Part shown: positions 42,735 through 49,684 of the stretch, one piece after another | How positions within the stretch are numbered: position 1 is the first letter of the stretch | How the letters are laid out: every line of letters starts with the position of its first letter | Assembly: GCA_030605795.1 (NCBI GenBank) | Contig: JAUWHR010000008.1 | Location: 1-49,684, forward strand | Direction of reading: 5' to 3' | Length of the DNA: 49,684 nt | Origin: Anaerolineae bacterium | Lineage (GTDB): Bacteria; Chloroflexota; Anaerolineae; Anaerolineales; E44-bin32 | Position numbers and translations under genes: made by a program | The notes under the pieces: generated by a model | What the model was told of the DNA's origin: nothing | Databases searched by the model: none | What the model saw: the letters and a program-made list of their open reading frames with translations, nothing else

Positions 42735-43799
42735 TTATAACTCGATCAGGTAGGCGGTGATGGGCTCTTTAAGATGAGCGAGTTGGAGTGATTCGAGCCT
42801 CTCCGCCTTTACGCCCTTCACCTGCTGGTAGGTGGCCTCGCTAAACAGGATCTGGGAACCCTTAGCTATTTCCTGCAACCGCTTGGCCACGTTGACCACA
42901 TAACCAACTACTGTGTAGTCCATCACTTTCTCCGAACCGATGTTACCCACCACGACCTCGCCTGAGTGCAAGCCAATGCCCAGGCCTAGGCTATCCAGAT
43001 CCTCGCCCGTCTCATCGCACAACTCTTGGAACCGGCGCTGCATCTCAATCGCTGAGTCAAGCGCACGCTGTGCATCATCCTCGCCCGTCACCGGTGCGCC
43101 GTAAAATGCCATCAGGCCGTCGCCTAGGTACTTGTCAAAGGTGCCGTGGTGGGTGAAGACCACCTGACTGAGGGACTGGAATACCCGATTGAGGGTATCG
43201 ATCACCTCTGGCGCGGTATGCTCCTCAGTATAGCGTGAGAAACCGCGAATGTCAGCGAAGAGTACCGTCACCTGACGCACCTCACCGCCGAGCTTCAGGT
43301 AGCGCTCAGGATCGGTCAGGATGATGTCGGTCACATCCTCAGCCAAGAAACGGTCGAGGACTTGCCGCAACAGCCGGTTGTACGCTTCGATCTCATCGTA
43401 CAGTCTCTTTATACGCAGTAATGAGCGCACACGGGTAAGCAATACGAGCGAACGGTAGGGTTTGGTGATGAAATCATCGGCGCCGGCCTCGATCGCCTTG
43501 ACTTCCTCTTCCTGGCTATCGAATGCGGTGACGATCACCACCGGGACGAAGCGTGTCCCTGGCGAGCTCTTCATCGCCGCACAGAGCTCCAGACCGTCCA
43601 TACGCGGCATCTGCACATCAACTAGCGCCAAATCAGGCGGTGATTGGAGCGCTATCTCAAGTGCCGTTTGCCCATCTGCGGCGGTTACCACCTCGTAACC
43701 GGCGTCAGTCAGATAGGCTTTGAGCAAATCCCGGTTAAGCCAGTCGTCGTCGGCGACCAGGATGCGCGCTGGCCGGTTGAAAATATCAGTCAGGTCCAT
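42735..43799 (-). CDS. Receiver-domain protein with a class III nucleotidyl cyclase domain
   Basis: A 354-residue protein. Residues ~12-130 form a response-regulator receiver with the acidic pair in ILVADDDWLNRDLL, phospho-Asp in LALVDVQMPRMDG and the conserved Lys in FITKPY. A linker helix leads to a class III cyclase domain (~170-350): VTVLFADIRGFSRYTEE holds the first metal Asp, KYLGDGLMAFYGAP the second, and YVVNVAKRLQEIA the Asn and Arg of the transition state. The usual adenine-selecting Asp in the GDTVN-type motif is Tyr here (VVGYVVN), so the nucleotide specificity is doubtful. No cognate kinase is adjacent; the two histidine kinases of the window are possible partners. Confidence 0.9.
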   Translation of the reverse strand: MDLTDIFNRPARILVADDDWLNRDLLKAYLTDAGYEVVTAADGQTALEIALQSPPDLALVDVQMPRMDGLELCAAMKSSPGTRFVPVVIVTAFDSQEEEVKAIEAGADDFITKPYRSLVLLTRVRSLLRIKRLYDEIEAYNRLLRQVLDRFLAEDVTDIILTDPERYLKLGGEVRQVTVLFADIRGFSRYTEEHTAPEVIDTLNRVFQSLSQVVFTHHGTFDKYLGDGLMAFYGAPVTGEDDAQRALDSAIEMQRRFQELCDETGEDLDSLGLGIGLHSGEVVVGNIGSEKVMDYTVVGYVVNVAKRLQEIAKGSQILFSEATYQQVKGVKAERLESLQLAHLKEPITAYLIEL

Positions 43800-44360
43800 G
43801 TCTCACTCAAACGAACTATTCGTAGCGGTATCGCGCTTCTTGAGATCCACCAGGTCTAAACTGTGCTTCGGGCGCTATGCCGCTTAGTTGAATTATACAG
43901 GCATCGGCTACAGGGCCAAATTGAACGCGATTCCAATCGTCAGATATTTATCACGATCAATTGCTTCATCATTCAGATTTCTCCTTCCAAGGCCTCAAAT
44001 CATGATGGGCTTCATTCGCTTTTCCCCTTTATGCTACTACCATTGATGATTCCATCCAGTAATTCGCTACTGCGGACCCGGGATTTAAGAGGAACTGCGC
44101 ATAACTTACGTATTATCAAGGTTGAGAGCGTGCTATTCAGCTCCAGATGCTATATTGTCCTATTCACATATACGCAGGCGAATCATTAAAAGAGAAGGCA
44201 TTATTGGCGGGATTTTACATACGCGGCGTAGAATCTCAGCACAGTACTCAAATAGTATAGTTTTCCTATAGCGCTATAGGTAAACACAGAATATGGTTAT
44301 ATCCCCGTCTGAATTAATGGACAGGCCATCACAAAATATCTCTTTGATTGGAGAAGTTAA
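43800..44360. other. AT-rich intergenic region before the transglutaminase-like lipoprotein gene
   Basis: About 560 bases with no supported gene. The only ordered feature I see is the palindrome at 44265-44280. The base composition turns noticeably AT-rich here and stays so to about 48.9 kb. Confidence 0.5.
44265..44280. promoter_or_regulatory. Perfect 16-bp palindrome CCTATAGCGCTATAGG
   Basis: The sequence is identical to its reverse complement and lies 80 bases upstream of the lipoprotein ATG. The symmetry and position fit a repressor or activator site, but no regulator can be named. Confidence 0.35.
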
Positions 44361-45599
44361 ATGTCTCAAAAAAATGTGATTCTCGTGTTTTCAACATTGG
44401 CTATCGTTCTACTGATTCTCACCGGCTGCAGTGAAAAGCCCCAAGCAACGGCACCGCCTGTGGTAGAGGTTGCGACACAAACCGAAACCCCTCTTGAAAT
44501 AGAACCTCAAGAAACCGTGACGCCTATATCGGAGGGTGAACCCGAACCCGCTGCTACAGCAGAAGAGAGTGACCATCAGTTCCCAATCTTTAATCCTTAT
44601 GAGGGGCTTACTTCTGAGGAAATCGCACAAATTAATGCGGATGGTTTTTCTGGAAGTGACGAGGAAATTGCCCGGGCGATTTTAGAGTGGCAAGCGGAAA
44701 ACATGTTTTATATTGGTGACCCTAACCAGCAACCCGATATCTCTCACCCCATGCGCTGGAACTATATGCTACCCGGTATCTTCCCCGTGAGTGAGATGGT
44801 CCAACAGCGTAGGTTAGAAAACGGAAAGATCTATGGTTTGTGCTGGGATTATGCTTCCATTTTTAATGCGATTGCCAACTACTACGGGTTGGAAGCACGC
44901 GTGACGGCAAACAAGGTATACATCTCCGATCTTAATCCTTCCATCGATAAATCAACCGCAAACGGCATGGGGCCGGAAGAGTTTGAAGCTCTACAACCCA
45001 GGTTGATAAAGCATGGTCTGACCTTGAGCTACGATCAGATTTGCCGGGCCGCGCGGGAAACATGGGCTCATTATCGAGCCGAAGTGAAGATCGGGGAAGA
45101 ATGGATTCCGTTTGATGGCGTACCCGATGTTACTGAAGGACCAGAATATGAAGTTGCGGCATGGGATGAAGGGTACGACCCCGATCTCTTATACGCAGAA
45201 GCAGAACCTAGATCTGGGGAGATAGATCTTGCAGCCTTGGCTGAACTGCTTTCTGCAGCGCCGGTATCCGGGTATGAGGGAATTACAGACGACGCAGGCA
45301 ACATGAATCGCGCCGCCAGCATGGATGATTTGATCGCGGGAAGGGGATTGGTGCCTTATTATCAAGATATCGATAGTGTGGCTGCTTTCCTGCACATCGA
45401 AGGTAATACCGAGGAGTTATCCGAGTACGTTGATATAATGGCCGAATATGAGGAGAACACAGGCAAGAAGTTATTTGTCATCGCAGATTTGATGATCTAC
45501 ACAACGGAAGAGATCGCGGCTGATGAATATATCCCGCTTTATAACGCGCTGACAGGATCGGATATGACGGAAGAGGAGTTTAACACGTATATCCAGTAA
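44361..45599 (+). CDS. Transglutaminase-like lipoprotein
   Basis: A 412-residue predicted lipoprotein: a hydrophobic signal segment ends in the lipobox LTGC (Cys 23), followed by a Pro/Glu/Thr-rich spacer to ~75. A transglutaminase-like cysteine-protease fold follows, with the nucleophile in KIYGLCWDYASIFNAIANYYGLEARV (Cys about residue 162) and the likely His in WAHYRAEVKIGEEWIPFD with its Asp at the end. The C-terminal ~130 residues have no recognised domain. Such extracytoplasmic proteins may be proteases or peptide-modifying enzymes. The ATG at 44361 follows TTGGAGAAG. The gene stands alone in an AT-rich stretch. Confidence 0.8.
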   Translation: MSQKNVILVFSTLAIVLLILTGCSEKPQATAPPVVEVATQTETPLEIEPQETVTPISEGEPEPAATAEESDHQFPIFNPYEGLTSEEIAQINADGFSGSDEEIARAILEWQAENMFYIGDPNQQPDISHPMRWNYMLPGIFPVSEMVQQRRLENGKIYGLCWDYASIFNAIANYYGLEARVTANKVYISDLNPSIDKSTANGMGPEEFEALQPRLIKHGLTLSYDQICRAARETWAHYRAEVKIGEEWIPFDGVPDVTEGPEYEVAAWDEGYDPDLLYAEAEPRSGEIDLAALAELLSAAPVSGYEGITDDAGNMNRAASMDDLIAGRGLVPYYQDIDSVAAFLHIEGNTEELSEYVDIMAEYEENTGKKLFVIADLMIYTTEEIAADEYIPLYNALTGSDMTEEEFNTYIQ

Positions 45600-45837
45600 C
45601 ACTGTTAGATGATTGATTTCCTGAAAAACACAAGCAGGGAATGGAACTGTAGTGGATAGAATGTTGATCCCGGCCATGCGCGTGTTCGGCTGACGCTCCG
45701 CAACATCGCCTGCCGATCACTCGCCCTTTAGGCCGGGTCAAAGACCGCCACAACTCCAGCAGGGCGACGCCCAAGGTTACGAACACCGTCATCGCACCTA
45801 ATATACCTACTAACCTTTCGAAGACATCCACGACCAT
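45580..45837 (-). pseudogene. Probable N-terminal remnant of a small membrane protein gene
   Basis: The first ~47 residues (MVVDVFERLVGILGAMTVFV, TLGVALLELWRSLTRPKGRV) look like a real membrane-protein start: one hydrophobic helix and a basic RPKG turn, as in some isoprenylcysteine-methyltransferase-like proteins. After that the frame becomes Cys/Ser/His-rich and unlike protein, and its end overlaps the 3' end of the transglutaminase gene. I read it as a truncated gene; an intact short protein is the alternative. Confidence 0.35.
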
Positions 45838-46081
45838 CCCACACCTAAACCTTTGAAGCTATGGTCCCGCTCATCTTTGATGATCCTGACCAGTCAAAAG
45901 AGGTAACCTGGATTGAGTCTACCAGGTATTGACCCAAACGGTTCGAAAGCACGACCCACTTAATTGCTCACACACTTCTCCTGGGGAAAGTTGGTTAAAA
46001 GTAAAAAAAAATCCCGAAACGCTGGGACCGGTCTGGGGTTAAACGCGTCGATGGGTTTGCGGGCGAACAGAACTGCGGTGA

Positions 46082-46345
46082 CTAATCTCCAATTATCTGG
46101 CCGTGCTGCTTCATGCATTCGACCAGTTCGTCCATCAGTCCCTTAAACTGCTCCTGGAGGTTTTCGAGGACGCCCTGGGCTTCCCTCAACGCTTGAATGC
46201 TCTCTTCAGTAAGCGGCATTGGGGCGCCCCATGGGTTGAGGGGCTTTGTTCCAGCAAATCTGCGGAGGTATCTCGCCGCCTGCTCTATTTCACGACCAAC
46301 CCTATGTGCTTCCTTCCTCAATTCCTCGCATGGGTCCTCGCTCAT
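46082..46345 (-). CDS. Hypothetical 87-residue helical protein
   Basis: A soluble, charged protein, mainly helical: EELRKEAHRVGREIEQAARY at 7-26, a Pro-rich middle (NPWGAPMPL), then a second long helix with SIQALREAQGVLENLQEQFK. The heptad-like spacing suggests an antiparallel helical pair or coiled coil. The ATG at 46345 has a GGGGG element nearby. I do not recognise the family. The codon choice and lack of repeats suggest a genuine gene. Confidence 0.6.
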   Translation of the reverse strand: MSEDPCEELRKEAHRVGREIEQAARYLRRFAGTKPLNPWGAPMPLTEESIQALREAQGVLENLQEQFKGLMDELVECMKQHGQIIGD

Positions 46346-46559
46346 TGTGACCCCCGTTGAATAATCTGAGACCGCCTTACACCAACTTAAATCATCCTAG
46401 CACTACTTTCTTACTGGCGCAATCGATGCAATATGAAACACCCTACTTCGTAGAGGCTTCCTTCTACCACTAATCCTTTCGCCGACTTTTCACATAGTCT
46501 GGTGAGGGGTTAGGCAACCAGTCTATGTTATTAGAAAATTTTTTATCCTCCAAACTAGT

Positions 46560-47123
46560 TTATCCGACCTCCTTATCACATTGATTATGAAATGCTTGTA
46601 CCAAATTCTCAGCCTGGACTTTCCATTTGGCCCCAATAATTTCAAGTTCAAAAATTATTTCAGCTGAATGAAACTCGAGTCTTAATTTTGCCGAAATCGA
46701 TGACCAACCAAAAAATTTTACGTCGTGCAAATCAATATCTCTGCTTGTATATAAAGATGAGAGAATAATCCGAGTATTCGTTTGCGCAATTACAATTGGA
46801 TACTCCTCACCTTTAGCAATACCGATGGTAAAACCCTGTAATTCTTCATCTGGCATCAGCCAACCCAGAACATCTGATCTCAAACAGGCGATCTCTTTAT
46901 CGGAGCCCGCGGGGATCTCCTGCAATCTTCTTGCCTGATATGAGGAAAAGGATGGCGCAAGGAACAGGAACATAACCGGAAAAGCTAAGATAAATGCTGG
47001 CGGAAATATACAGATGAAAGCCATTGCGGATCTTGTTTCGGGAATCAGGTAAAAGATTATTGATGCTAGTAGACCTACAACACTGGCCAATCCAATCGAT
47101 ATGCGAATTCGCAGCCACAGCAT
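46560..47123 (-). CDS. Hypothetical membrane protein with a PH-like cytoplasmic domain
   Basis: A 187-residue protein with two N-terminal helices (~8-28 and ~33-56), followed by a soluble part of about 115 residues that alternates short strands (GFTIGIAKGEEYPIVIAQTN, RIILSSLYT) and ends in a helix, a pattern like bacterial pleckstrin-homology proteins of the YokE/bPH type. That fold assignment is a guess from the strand pattern. The ATG at 47123 is preceded by GGGGGTGAT. AT-rich composition sets it apart from the core genes. Confidence 0.6.
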   Translation of the reverse strand: MLWLRIRISIGLASVVGLLASIIFYLIPETRSAMAFICIFPPAFILAFPVMFLFLAPSFSSYQARRLQEIPAGSDKEIACLRSDVLGWLMPDEELQGFTIGIAKGEEYPIVIAQTNTRIILSSLYTSRDIDLHDVKFFGWSSISAKLRLEFHSAEIIFELEIIGAKWKVQAENLVQAFHNQCDKEVG

Positions 47124-47335
47124 ATTGGTATCACCCCCAATCTTTTATCCATTAATGGCCATGACTATTTTGATAATGGCGGTTTAACGATTCGAGATGG
47201 CGATCGTGGTTCAGTCTACCCTATATCATTTCGCCACGCATCCCTAGTCCACCGAAAGTCCTGGCGCCTTTCCAGGGCATGGGCACGCCTCCTCTGGGAG
47301 AAAGTGTCAACCATGTCTTTAGAATTTATTGTCAA

Positions 47336-48160
47336 CTATGTCCTTGATTGGTTCACTCTTTTTGGCCTTTGATCGACAGTTCTAAAACCAAAAACCTGGA
47401 AACCATCAATGGTCTGACGACTTTTGAATTGCAGGGAATCTAGTTGAGACCAATATTCCTCCATATGAGAATAATCAATGCCTCCTTGAATACCCTTGAG
47501 GTAATAATTATAGTGATTGGAAAATATATTAGATGCAAATATATCCGCAACTTGAAGACCGACAGTCAGTCTCGAATCAGCAAATAGGGGCGCTTCAAGT
47601 ATGTTAATAAAAGTACGTTCCGTTTCATGCCCAAAGATGAAACTCATATGGGATCTAGCTACGGTAATATCAAAACCCCTAAGCCCTTTCATTCTTGAAT
47701 CTAATATCAATATCCCATTATTGTAAGAACGGTGTTCCGCAATATATAGGCTGAACCTTTCAACGAGTATTTGGAGTGCCTGTGTATAAATACTGGTATG
47801 AGAGGCCGGATCTTCGTGGTTCTTTAAGAATGAGACTGCAAAACATGACCCAGAGTTGTGAGAGATAAATGAGAGTAATCTTTCATTGAAGATGTGACGA
47901 CGTTTGCTATTGCGATTTCGGTGGGACGCAATATCACGACCTTTAATTTCAAACTCTTCATCCCGCTTACTTGATCTTGCGAGGAGATCAGGAAAGAACT
48001 GACGTTTTAATGCAAGATATGCACGATCACGTGCTCGCCATTCCCATAATGGAAAGGCTACTGAAGCTAATGTAAATAAAGGTGTCTCTCCATCAAGTAA
48101 GGGTTCGTGGTGACCATAGGAACTTCCAGCTTCATCAATATAGAAAACGCATGTAGACAT
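47336..48160 (-). CDS. DUF3800 protein (RNase H-like fold)
   Basis: A 274-residue DUF3800 protein. CVFYIDEAGSSYGHHEP at the start carries the first acidic residues, ILILDSRMKG the second, and RLTVGLQVADIFASNIFSNHYNYYL the third, the set expected for an RNase H-like active site. Members are often found in defence islands, prophages and other accessory regions, and their activity is not established. The ATG at 48160 follows GGAGGGGG; the open frame to 48217 would run through the upstream hairpin and is not credible. No other defence gene is recognised nearby. The gene is AT-rich. Confidence 0.85.
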   Translation of the reverse strand: MSTCVFYIDEAGSSYGHHEPLLDGETPLFTLASVAFPLWEWRARDRAYLALKRQFFPDLLARSSKRDEEFEIKGRDIASHRNRNSKRRHIFNERLLSFISHNSGSCFAVSFLKNHEDPASHTSIYTQALQILVERFSLYIAEHRSYNNGILILDSRMKGLRGFDITVARSHMSFIFGHETERTFINILEAPLFADSRLTVGLQVADIFASNIFSNHYNYYLKGIQGGIDYSHMEEYWSQLDSLQFKSRQTIDGFQVFGFRTVDQRPKRVNQSRT

Positions 48161-48186
48161 TTCCCCCTCCGTGAAGAAATGAAAAA

Positions 48187-48208
48187 GGCGGCTCATTCCT
48201 GAACCGCC
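48187..48208 (-). terminator. Intrinsic-terminator-like hairpin in the leader of the DUF3800 gene
   Basis: On the minus strand GGCGGTTC pairs with GAGCCGCC (one wobble) across six bases and is followed by TTTTTC. It ends about 20 bases before the DUF3800 ribosome-binding site. There is no upstream gene on that strand for it to terminate within 650 bases, so it may act as an attenuator in the DUF3800 leader. Confidence 0.6.
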
Positions 48209-48234
48209 TGGCTGCACTTGTGTTGCTATGAACG

Positions 48235-48848
48235 TTCACGTCAAAGACGTGGTCCAAGTGCATACGAAATATATACCAATTATTTAAGGTAGTCAATAGT
48301 ACCAACAGGATTCTAATGCAATTCATATGCCAAAATATCCTTCCACGCACTCAGCAATGTTGGAATGCGGCATAACTAGTGATTCTCTGGAAAAAATTCC
48401 GTAATATGTCCCAAAACGGTGCATTTTACGGAATTCCTCCGACCCGCAAACCATTTGAGCAATTAGATCAGTGTCCGTCCTTTTTACAATAAATGCCCGA
48501 CCTAATGCGAAGTCGGGCTTGGTTGCTTGGATGAAAGTCCCTGGTTCCCCACTGCGCCGAGGCTATATCCAAGTTGTTAGATTACACGACATTACTTGAT
48601 GATGCAAGGGAAAAAGAATTTACCTCCACCCTTCCCTCCTGGGGACCAAGAGGGGGCGAATCAAAACCCCGAGGAGGTCGTTTTCAGCGGCTGTTTACCC
48701 TCAAAACAGCCGCTGATTCGAGTCAAAGTAGGGGCTGATTCGACTCGATTCAGCGGTTGAAAAAATTATTTCACGGCGTGGAATTGTGAGCCCTGCTTTG
48801 CTACTCCCCCTTGGTTGAGAAGAAAGCCCAATGGCACCTCCTGCGCGT
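48235..48848. other. Hairpin-rich intergenic region
   Basis: No gene is supported. Three perfect inverted repeats and one imperfect one lie here: 48395-48404 with 48426-48435 (AATTCCGTAA), 48493-48499 with 48510-48516 (GCCCGAC), 48685-48696 with 48704-48715 (CAGCGGCTGTTT), and GATTCGAGTC (48714-48723) with GACTCGATTC (48743-48752). Confidence 0.55.
48685..48715. repeat. Perfect 12-bp stem hairpin
   Basis: CAGCGGCTGTTT and AAACAGCCGCTG pair perfectly across a 7-base loop. No T-tract follows on either strand, so it is not a clear terminator. It is followed directly by a second, imperfect inverted repeat (GATTCGAGTC with GACTCGATTC). Confidence 0.7.
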
Positions 48849-48876
48849 TTGACAAACACCTCAATTTCACTATAGT
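48849..48876 (+). promoter_or_regulatory. Sigma-70 promoter of the lamin-tail-domain gene
   Basis: TTGACA (48849-48854) and TATAGT (48871-48876) are 16 bases apart, about 30 bases before the ATG at 48907, leaving room for the AAAGGGGG ribosome-binding site. Confidence 0.7.
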
Positions 48877-48906
48877 TAAAAAAATACCGGGTCAAAGGGG
48901 GCAACT

Positions 48907-49684
48907 ATGACCCAATCAGCGCGCATTCGCCGCCCGGTCCGTATTATTCTGCTGGCCGGGCTCCTTATATCATGGGGCACCATCGGATTCCCATACATTG
49001 CCGCGTCAGCCAATGATTCCCCCGCCACGGACAGTCCCACAGCCACTGCCACCTCTACACTCTTCCCAACCAACACCCCGTCGCACACAAACACACCGGT
49101 CCCGACCAACACACCAACACTATCTCCGACGATCGCTTCACCCGATCCAAGCATCAACCCCACAGATACACCAACGGCTACTATAACCCCCACTGACGGT
49201 TCTACTCCATCCTTCACTCCCTTGTATACACCCACACAAACCCCTACGGTCACAGCCACTATGACCATCACCTCAACTGCAAGCGCTACTGCCACGCCAA
49301 CCCCTACGGCGACCGATACCACCACACCACTACCCAGTGAAACCCCCACGCCATCTCCCACCGTATCTTCGACACTAACACCATCCCCCACCGTAACCGC
49401 TACTTCGACTACAACCACCACAGTCACCAAACCAGCGCCGCCTACGCCCTGCCAATCTCAGGCGGTGCTGATCAACGAGGTCGCCTGGTCCGGCACCCTG
49501 GCCTCGGCGAACGATGAGTGGATCGAACTCCACAACCAAAAGCCGAACCCGATCGACCTTACTGGATGGACCCTCACCGATGAAGGTGACATCAACATCA
49601 CCCTCACCGGCTCGATACCCGCCTACGGCTTCTACTTGCTCGAGCGAACCGACAACACCACGGTAGCCGACATCGCTGCTGACA
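48907..49684 (+). CDS. Secreted protein with Thr/Pro-rich linker and lamin-tail domain (partial, runs off the window)
   Basis: At least 259 codons are open to the window end. The ATG at 48907 follows AAAGGGGG. A signal peptide ([19 protein letters not shown], cleavage probably after IAASA, ~40) precedes a Thr/Pro/Ser-rich linker of about 140 residues. A lamin-tail domain begins at about residue 185: [40 protein letters not shown], then [16 protein letters not shown]. Such domains occur in secreted bacterial proteins, often with nucleases or other extracellular modules downstream; what follows here is cut off. The low-complexity linker creates a long Val/Gly-rich frame on the other strand, which is a shadow. 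Confidence 0.9.
   Translation, partial: MTQSARIRRPVRIILLAGLLISWGTIGFPYIAASANDSPATDSPTATATSTLFPTNTPSHTNTPVPTNTPTLSPTIASPDPSINPTDTPTATITPTDGSTPSFTPLYTPTQTPTVTATMTITSTASATATPTPTATDTTTPLPSETPTPSPTVSSTLTPSPTVTATSTTTTTVTKPAPPTPCQSQAVLINEVAWSGTLASANDEWIELHNQKPNPIDLTGWTLTDEGDINITLTGSIPAYGFYLLERTDNTTVADIAAD

Noticed and set aside
46082-48160. Defence island centred on the DUF3800 gene
   Set aside because: Only DUF3800 is suggestive. The neighbouring proteins carry no nuclease, toxin, reverse transcriptase, helicase or signalling domain that I can recognise.
48876-49430. Minus-strand 184-codon Val/Gly-rich frame
   Set aside because: It is the reverse reading of the Thr/Pro-rich linker of the lamin-tail gene, which has a promoter, ribosome-binding site, signal peptide and a recognisable domain in the plus frame.

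Overview
The window looks like a chromosomal segment of a Chloroflexota bacterium, probably of the Anaerolineae or a related class. This is inferred from gene content and protein style, not from a marker tree. The pointers are Thr/Pro-rich (TPTPT) extracytoplasmic linkers joined to SH3 or lamin-tail domains, DUF389 membrane proteins, a translin-family protein next to DUF3467, a B-box zinc-finger membrane protein beside nadK and recN, and a two-component kinase with an N-terminal 7TM sensor. Most of the DNA is moderately GC-rich. From about 43.8 to 48.9 kb it is visibly more AT-rich and gene-sparse.

Layout. 0-5.4 kb: an LctP-type lactate permease with a small membrane partner, and a 1103-residue fusion of an amino-acid-permease domain, two UspA domains and a DUF389 domain. 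5.6-13.6 kb: housekeeping genes (murJ, a DUF212 PAP2-like protein, xseA/xseB, pncC, rpoD, DUF177, rdgB, an alpha/beta hydrolase). 13.6-19.8 kb: one minus-strand run that begins with a Fur/Zur regulator, continues with a high-affinity zinc/manganese ABC importer (znuA-znuC-znuB), then a GAF histidine kinase, thioredoxin reductase and the hydrolase. 19.8-21.6 kb: four tandem 77-78 bp hairpin repeats, a DUF389-SH3 fusion and the decayed end of a soluble P-type-ATPase-like gene. 21.66 kb: tRNA-Val(CAC) with its own promoter and terminator. 22.2-26.6 kb: a plus-strand operon with two thiolase-like proteins that both lack the nucleophilic cysteine, two DUF35 zinc-ribbon/OB proteins, a glycosidase remnant and a corrinoid protein. 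26.8-33.7 kb: minus-strand radical SAM protein, nitroreductase, a MITE-like element, crotonase, aminotransferase and a hybrid histidine kinase.

34.3-43.8 kb: clpC, then a convergent minus-strand operon reading ssb, DUF3467, translin family, a 37-residue CxxC protein, nadK, an amber-interrupted B-box protein and recN. A Mut7-C/ubiquitin-like fusion, tRNA-Arg(CCT) and a response-regulator cyclase follow. 43.8-48.9 kb: an AT-richer accessory stretch with a transglutaminase-like lipoprotein, hypothetical proteins, a DUF3800 protein behind a terminator-like hairpin, and a hairpin-rich intergenic region. The window ends inside a secreted lamin-tail-domain protein.

Two themes stand out. The first is the number of decaying genes visible between intact ones: COG4087 C-terminus, glycosidase C-terminal domain, B-box protein with one amber codon, frameshifted small membrane protein, and truncated DUF6504-like and small membrane genes. 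The second is unusual domain and operon combinations: the permease-UspA-UspA-DUF389 fusion, the DUF389-SH3 fusion, and the cysteine-less thiolase/DUF35 pairs beside a corrinoid protein with no nearby methyltransferase. No CRISPR array, prophage or complete insertion sequence was seen.
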